Of a stretch of DNA of 64,000 bases, positions 34,097-43,147 are shown in pieces. Every line of letters begins with the position of its first letter. Within the stretch, counting starts at the first letter, position 1. The notes beneath the pieces were generated by a model. The model was not told the origin of the DNA and did not search any database. It worked only from the letters and a program-made list of their open reading frames with translations. A program made the position numbers and the translations under genes. Source of the stretch: Citrobacter sp. Awk 4 (GTDB lineage: Bacteria > Pseudomonadota > Gammaproteobacteria > Enterobacterales > Enterobacteriaceae); contig NZ_JANEWG010000026.1 in NCBI RefSeq assembly GCF_028069725.1, positions 1 to 64,000 of the forward strand. Reading direction: 5' to 3'.

Positions 34097-35208
34097 TGGG
34101 CGACTCCCGGTTTGCCCTCACCGGTAACCACTTCATCTCCCTCTTCCAGGCCTTTGACAATCTCCACATCGGTATCATTACGCGAGCCAATCGACACTTC
34201 CCGTTCACGAGTTTCGCCGTTGCGCAGCAGGGTGACTTTGTAGCGATTGTTTCCAATCGGGTCGCCCAGCGCAGAGAGTGGAATGGTCAGGACATTTTTA
34301 ATGTCGGTAAGCTGAATATGGACCTGAGCCGTCATGTCGAGACGTAAAATGCCATTCGGATTAGGCACTTCAAAACGGGCATAGTAGAAAATGGCATCGT
34401 TGACTTTTTCAGGCGTCGGCAGAACATCTTTCAGCGCGCCTTCGTAGCGGGTCTGAGGATCGCCAAGCACGGTAAACCAGGCTTTTTGCCCCGGTTTCAA
34501 ATGAATGACATCCGCTTCTGACACCTGCGCTTTCACCAGCATCGTGCTCATATCCGCCAGCGTCAGGATGTTCGGCGCCTGTTGGGCGGCGATCACGGTC
34601 TGTCCTTGCAGAGTCGTGATTTGCGTCACTTCCCCCGCCATCGGTGCCACAATACGGGTGTAATCCAGGTTGGTTTTCGCGGTATCCAGTGATGCCTGAT
34701 TGCGCTTAATTTGCGCGTCAATGGTGCCGATTTGCGCCTGCTTAACGGCCAACTCGGTGGTGGCAGTGTCCAGATCCTGCTGCGAGACGGCCTGTGTTTT
34801 TGCCAGTTGCTGTTGGCGAGAGAGCGTCACACGCGCCAGTTTCCATTCGGCTTGCGCCTGAAGTCGCTGAGCGCGCAATTCCATCAACGTGGCTTCGACT
34901 TCTTTAATCTGGTTTTGCGCCTGTTCAGGATCGATAACGCCGAGTAGCTGATCTTTTTTAACTTTATCGCCAATGGCCACCGACAGCGTCTTCAATTGCC
35001 CGCTAACCTGCGCCCCGACATCCACTTTACGCAACGCATCCAGTTTCCCGGTAGCGAGTACGCTTTGCTGAAGGTCACCGGGACGAACGATCAGCGTCTG
35101 ATAATTAGGCAGCGGCGCATTCAGTGTTCTCCAGGCAGCAATCCCCCCCACGATAATGACCACTATCGCCAGCAGATACCGCTTTTTAAGCTTTCCCTTG
35201 TTGTTCAT
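34093..35208 (-). CDS. macA: Macrolide efflux periplasmic adaptor MacA
   Basis: 371-residue membrane-fusion protein linking MacB to TolC. An N-terminal signal anchor (about 10-27, [16 protein letters not shown]) is followed by a biotinyl-lipoyl half motif, a long alpha-helical hairpin (about 95-175), and a beta-barrel domain. It is first in macAB and divergent from ybjX across 162 bases containing a PhoP-like box; in Salmonella, macAB is directly controlled by PhoP. Confidence 0.97.
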   Translation of the reverse strand: MNNKGKLKKRYLLAIVVIIVGGIAAWRTLNAPLPNYQTLIVRPGDLQQSVLATGKLDALRKVDVGAQVSGQLKTLSVAIGDKVKKDQLLGVIDPEQAQNQIKEVEATLMELRAQRLQAQAEWKLARVTLSRQQQLAKTQAVSQQDLDTATTELAVKQAQIGTIDAQIKRNQASLDTAKTNLDYTRIVAPMAGEVTQITTLQGQTVIAAQQAPNILTLADMSTMLVKAQVSEADVIHLKPGQKAWFTVLGDPQTRYEGALKDVLPTPEKVNDAIFYYARFEVPNPNGILRLDMTAQVHIQLTDIKNVLTIPLSALGDPIGNNRYKVTLLRNGETREREVSIGSRNDTDVEIVKGLEEGDEVVTGEGKPGVAQ

Positions 35209-35256
35209 AAAAATCCTGAATTCCCCGTCTATTGCGCCAGAGTGATTGAGCCAACA

Positions 35257-35273
35257 TCAACCAATAATAAACA
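35257..35273 (-). promoter_or_regulatory. PhoP-like box between macA and ybjX
   Basis: On the minus strand TGTTTA-TTATT-GGTTGA matches the direct repeat (T/G)GTTTA-N5-(T/G)GTTTA with one mismatch, 49-65 bases before macA and about 98-114 before ybjX. PhoP repression of macAB is known in Salmonella, and ybjX is reported among Mg2+-responsive genes, so either gene could be the target. Confidence 0.5.
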
Positions 35274-35370
35274 AGTATTGAAAGGCAATGAGAGTAACAG
35301 AGTTATTGATATTTGGTTAAGTTTGCTGATGGTGAAATCCATGCGACACCCTTTTATTGGATGGTTGAAT

Positions 35371-36321
35371 ATGTCGCAGCTCACCGAAAATGCCTTCTCT
35401 CCTTCTCGCCCCATGACGAGCCTGGGGTTATTTTTCAGTCTGACCCGCGGCCTGTGGCGCCCGGGGAAATTCTGGCATCAACGCAGTTTCCGGCGGAAAT
35501 TTATGTTGCGCTCCCTGTTGATGCCCCGTTTGAGTCGCGAATGGATGACTGAACTTTCACAGTGGCCGGATCTGAACGTCTTACTAACGCGACAGCCGCG
35601 ACTCCCGGTTCGCCTTCATCGCCCCTACCTTGCGGCAAATATGGGCCGGAAACAATTACTGGAAGCATTGCGTTATCATTACGCCCTGCTACATACGTTT
35701 ATGACGCCCGAAGAATTAAGAACATATATGAATACATCCGGGCTGCAACTGGCGCAACTGGAAGGTAAAAATGGGGAACTCTTTACCCTTGAGCTGACCA
35801 TGATGATCTCTCTCGATAAAGAGGGTGACAGCACCCTACTGGTGCGTAACGGTGACGGGGATACGCTGGCGGAAATAACGTTCACGCTATGTGAATATCA
35901 GGGGAAACGGACTCTGTTTATTGGCGGGTTACAGGGCGGCAAGCGCGAACTCCCCCATGAAGCCATTCAAAGCGCGACCAAATCGTGTCATGGATTATTT
36001 CCCAAACGCCTGGTGATGGAGGCCGTATGCCGATTCGCCGAACGTTTACAGGTCCAACAAATTCTTGCGGTCAGCAACGAGACGCACATCTACCGTAGCC
36101 TGCGCTATCGCGATAAAGAGGACAACATCCACGCAGACTACAATGCCTTTTGGACGGCCTGCGGAGGGGAATGCGATGAGAAAGGGTATTACCACCTTCC
36201 CTGTACGCTCACGCGTAAGGAGATAGCGGAAATCGCCAGCAAGAAACGCGCTGAATACCGTCGTCGCTATCAAATGCTGGACGCTATTCAGGCGCAAATG
36301 GCCGGGTTATTCCGCCGTTAA
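35371..36321 (+). CDS. ybjX: DUF535 protein YbjX (VirK-like)
   Basis: 316-residue soluble protein of the DUF535/VirK-YbjX family; biochemical activity unknown, with family members tied to envelope stress and PhoPQ responses. ATG 35371 gives MSQLTENAFSPSRPMTSLGLF, like E. coli YbjX; the frame is open 375 bases further upstream but that overlaps macA and lacks resemblance. Conserved blocks HRPYLAANMGR and the Arg/Lys-rich tail KKRAEYRRRYQML are present. Its stop overlaps the convergent ybjD stop by four bases. Confidence 0.93.
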   Translation: MSQLTENAFSPSRPMTSLGLFFSLTRGLWRPGKFWHQRSFRRKFMLRSLLMPRLSREWMTELSQWPDLNVLLTRQPRLPVRLHRPYLAANMGRKQLLEALRYHYALLHTFMTPEELRTYMNTSGLQLAQLEGKNGELFTLELTMMISLDKEGDSTLLVRNGDGDTLAEITFTLCEYQGKRTLFIGGLQGGKRELPHEAIQSATKSCHGLFPKRLVMEAVCRFAERLQVQQILAVSNETHIYRSLRYRDKEDNIHADYNAFWTACGGECDEKGYYHLPCTLTRKEIAEIASKKRAEYRRRYQMLDAIQAQMAGLFRR

Positions 36322-37976
36322 TCAGCCCGGCCACGCGCCAGCCAGAGCACGCGTGAGAACATCTTTTTGAACAGGGTCGGTACCGCATCTACGCCGCGCC
36401 GCCCCGCTTCCATAGCCACTTCAATGGCGAGATCCGGTTTCGATGAGCGATGGATCGCTTTCGAAATAATCTTGCGCATGTTCATCGGAATATTTTCCGG
36501 GATCTGCGCCACCCGGTGAAAGACATCTGAAAATCCCTGCCGGTACATAAAGTGTTCCATATCCAGCGCAGGCAGTGCGGTGAGATGCTCACGCTCCGCT
36601 TCCCGATCGTTATCGAGCAAGCCACGCACCGTCGCGGCATATTTTTTCCCTGCTTCATCGCCGTCTACCAGCACATGCCACTCAATCCCCATACGTCGGG
36701 CGAATTTCACCAGTGGCTTTAAACCAGACTGGGCAAACTCAATCACTTTAATCCCTTCAGCATCAAAGTGATGTCCGCATTGACGCGCCAGTTCGTTGAT
36801 AACCCAGGTTTCGGTTTCACCCTCGACCAGCAACCAACAGCGCGCAAATAATGAAGAGGAGCGATTGAAACGAATATGAAACGCAATGCGTCGTCCATCT
36901 TCCGCACTCAACCCACCGGGCCCCAGGCGCCACGCCGCCACGCGCGATGACTCACGCACCAGGCGAACAACATGTTCCACCGGCGTGAGTGACAGCAGCT
37001 CACCAGAATTGGTGGTGGCTACACGTTGCAGCGGCAGAAGATTCAACAGTTGCCAGGCGACCGACAACATAATGGGATGTAACCGCGTTTCCGGGTCTTC
37101 TACCAGCAACAGCGGCCGCGCATCTTTATCTAACCTCAGGGTACCTTTTGCCTGTAATAACGTCGAAAACAGCCCCAGCAGAATCACCCGATGGGTACGC
37201 CCGCCGGGTTTGTCGATCATCCGGTTGATGATGTCCAGATACCGCCAGCTTCGCTGTTCATTGTTCGAACGCCGACGCATCAGCCGATAGCGTGATTGCC
37301 CGGCACCTTGCTCAGAGAAGTAATGTTCCAGCAATTGCACCATCGCCGACAGCCCCTGGCGTATCTGACCATCGGTCAGATTCTGGGGGCGCATTGCCAG
37401 TTCCCGGGCCAGAAAATCCAGCTGTCTTGCGGTCACTTCCACATCGGGCATATCGGGCACCGTACCGTTACGGATCCGGCGCATAAAACGCGCATCGCGC
37501 AGACGCAGTACCGGCATCAGGCGAATAAGATGTCGAGCCTGGTCGTTAATATCGTCAACGGGTAATGGATGCCCATCGCCATCCAGGAAACTGCGCAGAG
37601 TCATGACACTGTCGTCTTCACCGCATTCACCTTCCAGACGATAAAAAATGCGGTGATAGTCGTCCCGGCAAGGTGTCCAGCAGTCGGCCAGCGGGCGGTA
37701 ACGACGCACCCGGTGGCGACCAGGTTGCGATTCGCGAAACGTGAGAATGATATGCAGATGGTGTTCCCGATCCTGGATATCGCCGGGAGGAAACCAGAAA
37801 TCTTCGCGAACGAAATGATAAAGATCGGATTCCGGCGACAGCAACAGGGTCAGCGCGTCCAGCAAACTGGATTTACCCCAGGCGTTCTCCCCAATCAGTA
37901 CGTTGTTTTGCTCCAGCATCAACGACAGTCGATTGATCCCGCGAAAACCTACAATCTCAACGCGTTCGAGAATCAT
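36318..37976 (-). CDS. ybjD: OLD-family ATPase/nuclease YbjD
   Basis: 552-residue protein of the overcoming-lysogenisation-defect family: an N-terminal SMC/ABC-like ATPase with Walker A GENAWGKSS (about 29-37) and the signature region interrupted by a coil, Walker B/LLLVEDPETRLH (about 285), and a C-terminal TOPRIM domain starting at LLVEGETETW (about 377) with the DGDEAGKK motif (Asp-x-Asp) about 60 residues on. Such TOPRIM domains bind two metals and cut nucleic acid. Length and position match E. coli YbjD. It is a lone gene here, without the UvrD-like partner (GajB) of Gabija systems, convergent with ybjX. Confidence 0.92.
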   Translation of the reverse strand: MILERVEIVGFRGINRLSLMLEQNNVLIGENAWGKSSLLDALTLLLSPESDLYHFVREDFWFPPGDIQDREHHLHIILTFRESQPGRHRVRRYRPLADCWTPCRDDYHRIFYRLEGECGEDDSVMTLRSFLDGDGHPLPVDDINDQARHLIRLMPVLRLRDARFMRRIRNGTVPDMPDVEVTARQLDFLARELAMRPQNLTDGQIRQGLSAMVQLLEHYFSEQGAGQSRYRLMRRRSNNEQRSWRYLDIINRMIDKPGGRTHRVILLGLFSTLLQAKGTLRLDKDARPLLLVEDPETRLHPIMLSVAWQLLNLLPLQRVATTNSGELLSLTPVEHVVRLVRESSRVAAWRLGPGGLSAEDGRRIAFHIRFNRSSSLFARCWLLVEGETETWVINELARQCGHHFDAEGIKVIEFAQSGLKPLVKFARRMGIEWHVLVDGDEAGKKYAATVRGLLDNDREAEREHLTALPALDMEHFMYRQGFSDVFHRVAQIPENIPMNMRKIISKAIHRSSKPDLAIEVAMEAGRRGVDAVPTLFKKMFSRVLWLARGRAD

Positions 37977-38401
37977 GTTTCCTCCAGAAAAGAGTCACTA
38001 ATCCATTAAGCTATCCGCAGTATAACGGTAAAATCTCACGGCTGATGTGATGCCCGTACGTTCGCAACAGGCAACTGATTGAATAGTGTACGAATCACAC
38101 AGAATACTTCGTTATGAAATATTTCAAGAATAATAGAACAATATAATAGTTAAGTTAGTGAATTATATCGATTTCACTAAAACTATCTTTGGGTGGAAAT
38201 GCACTACACTGTGTCTATGGAAAATTGGCGTAAGGAATAACTGCACATTGCCCTAAATCAAATTTCGTAGATTTATTTAACTGGTGATTGGGTGGCGATC
38301 GTTTTTAAAATACCGGTTCATGCATTCTATCGTCACCCTTTTATGGCGATAAATACGGTTGGTATGAGAAATCATGACCAATTTTTTAAATTGAGGTGGA
38401 T
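37977..38401. other. Divergent ybjD-aqpZ intergenic region
   Basis: This 425-base AT-rich gap should hold both promoters. TATAAT at 38142-38147 is a candidate -10 for rightward transcription, with no clear -35. The palindrome GAAATATTTC lies at 38116-38125. No small gene or RNA could be supported. Confidence 0.5.
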
Positions 38402-39148
38402 ATGTTCAGAAAATTAGCGGCCGAATGTTTTGGTACATTCTGGCTTGTTTTTGGTGGTTGCGGGAGTGCCGTTCTGGCAGCAGCATTTCCTGAATTAGGT
38501 ATTGGATTTGCCGGTGTTGCGCTGGCATTTGGTCTGACTGTGTTAACTATGGCATTTGCTGTTGGTCATATTTCGGGTGGCCATTTTAACCCGGCTGTGA
38601 CATTAGGTTTATGGGCCGGCGGTCGTTTTCCGACAAAAGACGTTATCGGTTATATCATCGCTCAGGTGGTCGGCGGCATTATTGCGGCGGCGGTACTTTA
38701 TCTTATTGCCAGCGGTAAAGCGGGCTTTGATGCGACCGCAAGTGGATTTGCCTCAAACGGCTATGGTGAACATTCACCAGGCGGCTACTCTATGCTTTCC
38801 GCCATTGTCATTGAAATTGTCCTGACCGCCGGTTTCTTATTAGTGATTCACGGTACAACAGATAAACTCGCTCCGGCAGGCTTTGCCCCAATTGCGATTG
38901 GTCTTGCGCTTACCCTGATTCACTTAATCAGTATTCCGGTGACCAATACGTCCGTCAACCCGGCGCGTAGCACCGCTGTCGCTATCTTCCAGGGCGGTTG
39001 GGCGCTGGAACAGCTGTGGTTGTTCTGGGTGATGCCAATCATCGGCGGCATCCTCGGCGGTCTTATCTACCGCACACTGCTGGAAAAACGCGACACGGAT
39101 ACTGATAGTGCGCGCGCTGTGGCATCAGATGGCGATTCGCTTATCTGA
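38402..39148 (+). CDS. aqpZ: Aquaporin AqpZ
   Basis: Inner-membrane tetrameric water channel. Both NPA boxes are present (HFNPAVTLG about 61-69 and SVNPARST about 184-191), with the selectivity-filter residues of the water-specific type (Phe43, His174 and Arg189 region). 248 residues from ATG 38402, 17 longer than the 231-residue E. coli protein because of a C-terminal polar tail ([17 protein letters not shown]) after the standard LLEKRD end. An AATTGAGGTGGAT ribosome site precedes ATG. Confidence 0.96.
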   Translation: MFRKLAAECFGTFWLVFGGCGSAVLAAAFPELGIGFAGVALAFGLTVLTMAFAVGHISGGHFNPAVTLGLWAGGRFPTKDVIGYIIAQVVGGIIAAAVLYLIASGKAGFDATASGFASNGYGEHSPGGYSMLSAIVIEIVLTAGFLLVIHGTTDKLAPAGFAPIAIGLALTLIHLISIPVTNTSVNPARSTAVAIFQGGWALEQLWLFWVMPIIGGILGGLIYRTLLEKRDTDTDSARAVASDGDSLI

Positions 39149-39178
39149 CCTACAGGTCCACAAATTGCATAAGAATGT

Positions 39179-39214
39179 AAGCCGGGTAAGGCGTAACCGC
39201 CTCCCGGCTTTTAT
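39179..39214 (+). terminator. Terminator after aqpZ (REP-related)
   Basis: Stem AAGCCGGG / CCCGGCTT with an inner GGCG-loop-CGCC stem and TTTTATTTT after. The sequence GCCGGGTAAGGCG resembles REP elements, so the terminator may derive from one. Confidence 0.8.
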
Positions 39215-39293
39215 TTTGCTCTTTGACTGCCAGACCTTTATTGGGTAGTGTCACTGGCGCTAAACAGATACTCATTAAAGGACCCCGCTGTTC

Positions 39294-40193
39294 ATGTTTT
39301 CAGGACTCTTAATTATTCTGCTGCCGCTGATGATGGGCTACTTCGTTCCCCTTCGGCATAAACCCGCATTAATCCTGATCAATCGCTTGTTGAGCTGGAT
39401 GGTTTATCTCATCCTTTTCTTTATGGGTATTAGTCTGGCGTTTTTGGATAATCTCGCCAGTAATCTGCTCTCTATTTTTTATTACTCTGCCGTCAGTATT
39501 ACCGTTATTTTGCTGTGTAATATTGCCGCCTTACTGTGGCTGGAACGCTCTTTACCGTGGCGGCACAACCACCAGCAGGAAAAACTACCGTCGCGTATTG
39601 CCATGGCGCTGGAGTCACTTAAATTATGCGGCGTGGTGGTGCTTGGCTTTGCGCTTGGGCTCAGCGGGCTGGCCTTTTTGCAACACGCGACCGAAGCCAG
39701 CGAATATACGCTGATCTTTTTATTGTTCCTGGTGGGGATTCAATTACGCAACAGCGGCATGACCCTGAAACAAATTGTGCTCAATCGTCGGGGAATGATT
39801 GTCGCGGTGGTGGTGGTCGCCAGTTCCCTGGTGGGTGGCCTGATCAATGCATTTATTCTCGACCTGCCTCTCAACACCGCGCTGGCCATGGCGTCGGGTT
39901 TCGGCTGGTATTCCCTTTCCGGTATCCTGCTCACCGAATCCTTCGGCCCGGTTATTGGCAGTTCCGCCTTCTTTAACGATCTGGCGCGAGAGCTTATCGC
40001 CATTATGTTGATCCCTGGTTTAGTTCGTCGTAGCCGTTCTACCGCCTTAGGCTTGTGCGGCGCCACGTCGATGGACTTTACCCTGCCCGTTTTACAGCGT
40101 ACAGGCGGTCTGGAGATGGTCCCAGCCGCGATTGTGCACGGCTTTATTCTGAGTTTGCTGGTTCCCATACTGATGGCGTTTTTCTCCGCCTGA
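39294..40193 (+). CDS. lysO: L-lysine exporter LysO
   Basis: Inner-membrane protein of 299 residues (DUF340/LysO family, formerly YbjE) with about eight hydrophobic helices, exporting L-lysine and toxic analogues. The conserved block GFGWYSLSG (about 199-207) with nearby acidic residues (LTESFGP, FFNDLARE) fits the family's transport core. CCCCGCTGTTC is a weak leader before ATG. It is monocistronic between aqpZ and hcp. Confidence 0.93.
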   Translation: MFSGLLIILLPLMMGYFVPLRHKPALILINRLLSWMVYLILFFMGISLAFLDNLASNLLSIFYYSAVSITVILLCNIAALLWLERSLPWRHNHQQEKLPSRIAMALESLKLCGVVVLGFALGLSGLAFLQHATEASEYTLIFLLFLVGIQLRNSGMTLKQIVLNRRGMIVAVVVVASSLVGGLINAFILDLPLNTALAMASGFGWYSLSGILLTESFGPVIGSSAFFNDLARELIAIMLIPGLVRRSRSTALGLCGATSMDFTLPVLQRTGGLEMVPAAIVHGFILSLLVPILMAFFSA

Positions 40194-40226
40194 TTGTTGC
40201 CCGGCGGCAGACTCCTGCCGCCAAAA

Positions 40227-40240
40227 TTGCGCTAAATCAA
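40227..40240 (+). promoter_or_regulatory. FNR-like site upstream of hcp
   Basis: TTGCG-CTAA-ATCAA has one perfect FNR half and one weak half. Counted from a start near 40306 (set by -10 TAATCT at 40292-40297), the centre lies at -72.5, the position used at E. coli hcp. Confidence 0.6.
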
Positions 40241-40299
40241 TCTCCCTGCAAGTTGTATCAGAAATCCCTTTTATCCCCTCGCGCACAAGCATAATCTTA

Positions 40300-40322
40300 A
40301 AGGTGTATATTAAATATAACTT
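40300..40322 (+). promoter_or_regulatory. NsrR-type operator overlapping the hcp start
   Basis: An 11-1-11 imperfect dyad with arms AAGGTGTATAT and AAATATAACTT around a central T, close to the NsrR consensus. It covers the predicted transcription start, which suits nitric-oxide-relieved repression of hcp-hcr. Confidence 0.7.
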
Positions 40323-40336
40323 TAAAAGGTGTGACC

Positions 40337-41989
40337 ATGTTTTGTGTGCAATGTGAACAAACCATCCGTACTCCGGCAGGAAACGGCTGCTCTTACGCGC
40401 AGGGTATGTGCGGTAAAACGGCTGAAACCTCCGATCTGCAGGATCTGCTGATTGCCTCCCTACAAGGTCTGTCTGCATGGGCCGTTAAAGCCCGTGAATA
40501 CGGCATCATTGACCACGAGATTGATAACTTTGCACCGCGTGCGTTTTTCTCCACGCTGACCAACGTTAACTTCGATTCCCCCCGCATTGTCGGCTACGCC
40601 CGCGAAGCCATCGCGATGCGTGAAGCGCTGAAAGCGCAGTGTCTGAACATCGATGCCAACGCCTCCGTCAGCAATTCGATGGCTGATCTGCAACTGGCGA
40701 GCGACGATCTGGGCGCACTGCAACGTCAGGCCGCTGAATTTACCCCGAATAAAGACAAAGCCGCCATTGGCGAGAACATTCTCGGCCTGCGTCTGCTTTG
40801 CCTGTACGGCCTGAAAGGTGCCGCTGCTTACATGGAGCACGCGCACGTTCTCGGTCAGTACGATAACGAAATCTATGCGCAGTACCACAAAATCATGGCG
40901 TGGCTGGGCACCTGGCCTGCCGATATGAACGCTCTGCTGGAGTGTTCGATGGAAATTGGCCAGATGAACTTCAAAGTGATGAGCATTCTGGATACCGGTG
41001 AAACCACCAAATACGGTCACCCAACCCCGACTCAGGTCAACGTTAAAGCCACCGAAGGTAAATGTATTCTGATCTCCGGTCACGACCTGAAAGATCTCTA
41101 CAACCTGCTTGAGCAAACTGAAGGCACCGGCGTTAACGTCTATACCCACGGCGAAATGCTACCTGCGCACGGTTATCCGGAACTGCGTAAATTCAAACAC
41201 CTGATCGGTAACTACGGTAGCGGCTGGCAGAACCAGCAGGTTGAATTCGCCCGCTTCCCAGGCCCTATCGTGATGACATCTAACTGCATCATCGACCCGA
41301 CTGTGGGCGCGTATGACGACCGTATCTGGACCCGCAGCATCGTCGGTTGGCCGGGCGTTAGCCACCTTGAAGGCGACAATTTCGCTCCGATCATCGCGCA
41401 GGCGCAACAGATGGCAGGCTTCCCGTACAGTGAGATCCCACACCTGATCACCGTTGGTTTCGGTCGTCAGACCCTGCTGGGCGCTGCGGATACGCTTATC
41501 GATCTGGTGAGCCGTGAAAAACTGCGTCACATCTTCCTGGTCGGCGGCTGCGACGGCGCGCGCGGTGAACGTAACTACTTCACCGATTTCGCCACCAGCG
41601 TACCGGACGACTGTCTGATCCTGACCCTGGCCTGTGGCAAATACCGCTTCAACAAACTGGACTTCGGCGATATCGAAGGTCTGCCGCGTCTGGTGGATGC
41701 CGGTCAGTGTAATGACGCTTACTCAGCCATTATTCTGGCGGTCACGCTGGCGGAAAAACTGGGCTGTGGCGTGAACGATCTGCCGCTGTCTCTGGTCCTG
41801 TCCTGGTTCGAACAAAAAGCAATTGTGATCCTGCTGACTCTGCTGTCATTGGGTGTGAAAAACATCGTCACCGGCCCTACAGCGCCAGGCTTCTTCACCC
41901 CGGATCTGCTGGCCGTACTCAATGAGAAATTTGGTCTGCGTTCCGTCACCACCGTTGAAGAAGATATGAAGCAACTGCTGAGCGCGTAA
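40337..41989 (+). CDS. hcp: Hybrid-cluster protein Hcp
   Basis: Cytoplasmic iron-sulfur-oxygen protein; high-affinity nitric oxide reductase under anaerobic nitrosative stress, also implicated in S-nitrosylation. 550 residues from ATG 40337 (a GTG six bases upstream is possible). N-terminal cubane cysteines Cys3, Cys6, Cys18 and Cys25 ([17 protein letters not shown]) are followed by the hybrid-cluster ligands in the C-terminal half ([22 protein letters not shown]). hcr starts 12 bases after its stop. Confidence 0.98.
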   Translation: MFCVQCEQTIRTPAGNGCSYAQGMCGKTAETSDLQDLLIASLQGLSAWAVKAREYGIIDHEIDNFAPRAFFSTLTNVNFDSPRIVGYAREAIAMREALKAQCLNIDANASVSNSMADLQLASDDLGALQRQAAEFTPNKDKAAIGENILGLRLLCLYGLKGAAAYMEHAHVLGQYDNEIYAQYHKIMAWLGTWPADMNALLECSMEIGQMNFKVMSILDTGETTKYGHPTPTQVNVKATEGKCILISGHDLKDLYNLLEQTEGTGVNVYTHGEMLPAHGYPELRKFKHLIGNYGSGWQNQQVEFARFPGPIVMTSNCIIDPTVGAYDDRIWTRSIVGWPGVSHLEGDNFAPIIAQAQQMAGFPYSEIPHLITVGFGRQTLLGAADTLIDLVSREKLRHIFLVGGCDGARGERNYFTDFATSVPDDCLILTLACGKYRFNKLDFGDIEGLPRLVDAGQCNDAYSAIILAVTLAEKLGCGVNDLPLSLVLSWFEQKAIVILLTLLSLGVKNIVTGPTAPGFFTPDLLAVLNEKFGLRSVTTVEEDMKQLLSA

Positions 41990-42000
41990 GGAGTTACATC

Positions 42001-42969
42001 ATGACAATGCCAACCCATCAGTGCCCATGGCGGATGCAGGTTCATCACATTCATCAGGAAACCCCGGATGTATGGACGATTTCGTTGCTGTGCCACGACT
42101 ATTATCCGTACCGCGCCGGACAGTATGCGCTGGTCAGCGTACGCAACTCGGCAGAGACACTGCGTGCATACACCCTCTCTTCCACACCGGGCGTCAGTGA
42201 GTACATTACGCTGACCGTTCGCCGTATTGATGACGGCGCGGGCTCACAGTGGTTAACCCGTGATGTCAAACGCGGCGACTATCTGTGGCTATCCGATGCG
42301 ATGGGCGACTTTACCTGCGAAGATAAAGCCGAAGAGAAATTCCTGATGCTGGCGGCGGGATGCGGTGTGACGCCTGTCATGTCGATGCGCCGTTGGTTGG
42401 CAAAGTATCGCCCGCAGGCCGATGTGCAGGTCATCTATAACGTGCGCTCGCCGCAGGATGTCATTTTTGCGCAGGAGTGGCGTCAGTATCCGGTGACGCT
42501 GGTCGCTGAAAACGATGCCACCGACGGTTTTGTCTCAGGCCGCCTGACCACTGAACTGCTGCAACGCGTCCCTGATCTGACGTCTCGTACCGTCATGACC
42601 TGTGGTCCGGCGCCGTATATGGATCTGGTTGAGCAGGAAGTGAAAGCGCTCGGCGTCACCCGCTTCTTTAAAGAGAAGTTCTTCACGCCTGTCGCTGAAG
42701 CCGCAACCGAGGGTCTGAAGTTCACAAAGCTACAACCCGCGAAAGCGTTTTATGCGCCGGTCGGCACCACGCTGCTGGAAGCAATGGAAAGCAATAACAT
42801 ACCACTCACCGTCGCCTGCCGTGCCGGTGTATGCGGTTGCTGCAAAACCAAAGTGGTGGACGGTAACTACACTGTCACCAGCACCATGACGCTGACCGAT
42901 GCAGAGATCGCCGAAGGGTATGTACTGGCGTGTTCCTGCCATCCACAAGGTGATTTAGTCCTCGCGTAA
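42001..42969 (+). CDS. hcr: NADH oxidoreductase Hcr
   Basis: NADH-dependent reductase for Hcp. 322 residues: FAD-binding domain (RAYTLSSTP about 58-66), NADH-binding domain (LAAGCGVTPVMSM), and a C-terminal plant-type [2Fe-2S] ferredoxin domain with CRAGVCGCC and a distant Cys (LACSC). Ribosome site AAGGAGTTACATC lies in the hcp-hcr gap. A terminator follows. Confidence 0.98.
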   Translation: MTMPTHQCPWRMQVHHIHQETPDVWTISLLCHDYYPYRAGQYALVSVRNSAETLRAYTLSSTPGVSEYITLTVRRIDDGAGSQWLTRDVKRGDYLWLSDAMGDFTCEDKAEEKFLMLAAGCGVTPVMSMRRWLAKYRPQADVQVIYNVRSPQDVIFAQEWRQYPVTLVAENDATDGFVSGRLTTELLQRVPDLTSRTVMTCGPAPYMDLVEQEVKALGVTRFFKEKFFTPVAEAATEGLKFTKLQPAKAFYAPVGTTLLEAMESNNIPLTVACRAGVCGCCKTKVVDGNYTVTSTMTLTDAEIAEGYVLACSCHPQGDLVLA

Positions 42970-42997
42970 GACTTGCCTTATCCCGCTCACAACGGAA

Positions 42998-43027
42998 ACG
43001 GTCATCGGAAACGGTGGCCGTTTTTTT
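42998..43027 (+). terminator. Terminator after hcr
   Basis: Nine-pair stem ACGGTCATC / GGTGGCCGT (two T-G pairs) with a GGAAAC loop and a seven-T run. Confidence 0.85.
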
Positions 43028-43147
43028 ATGTATTGCACAGCGGTACAAGGTGTTAAACCCATACAAAATAAAGGGAAAATAAAAAGCACAACCGCCATCT
43101 TCGACTAGACTTGTAACCGGTATCACATTTACAGGAGATGGAAAACC

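Noticed and set aside
36318-37976. Gabija defence system
   Set aside because: Only the OLD-like half is present; neighbours are ybjX and aqpZ, with no UvrD-like helicase gene.
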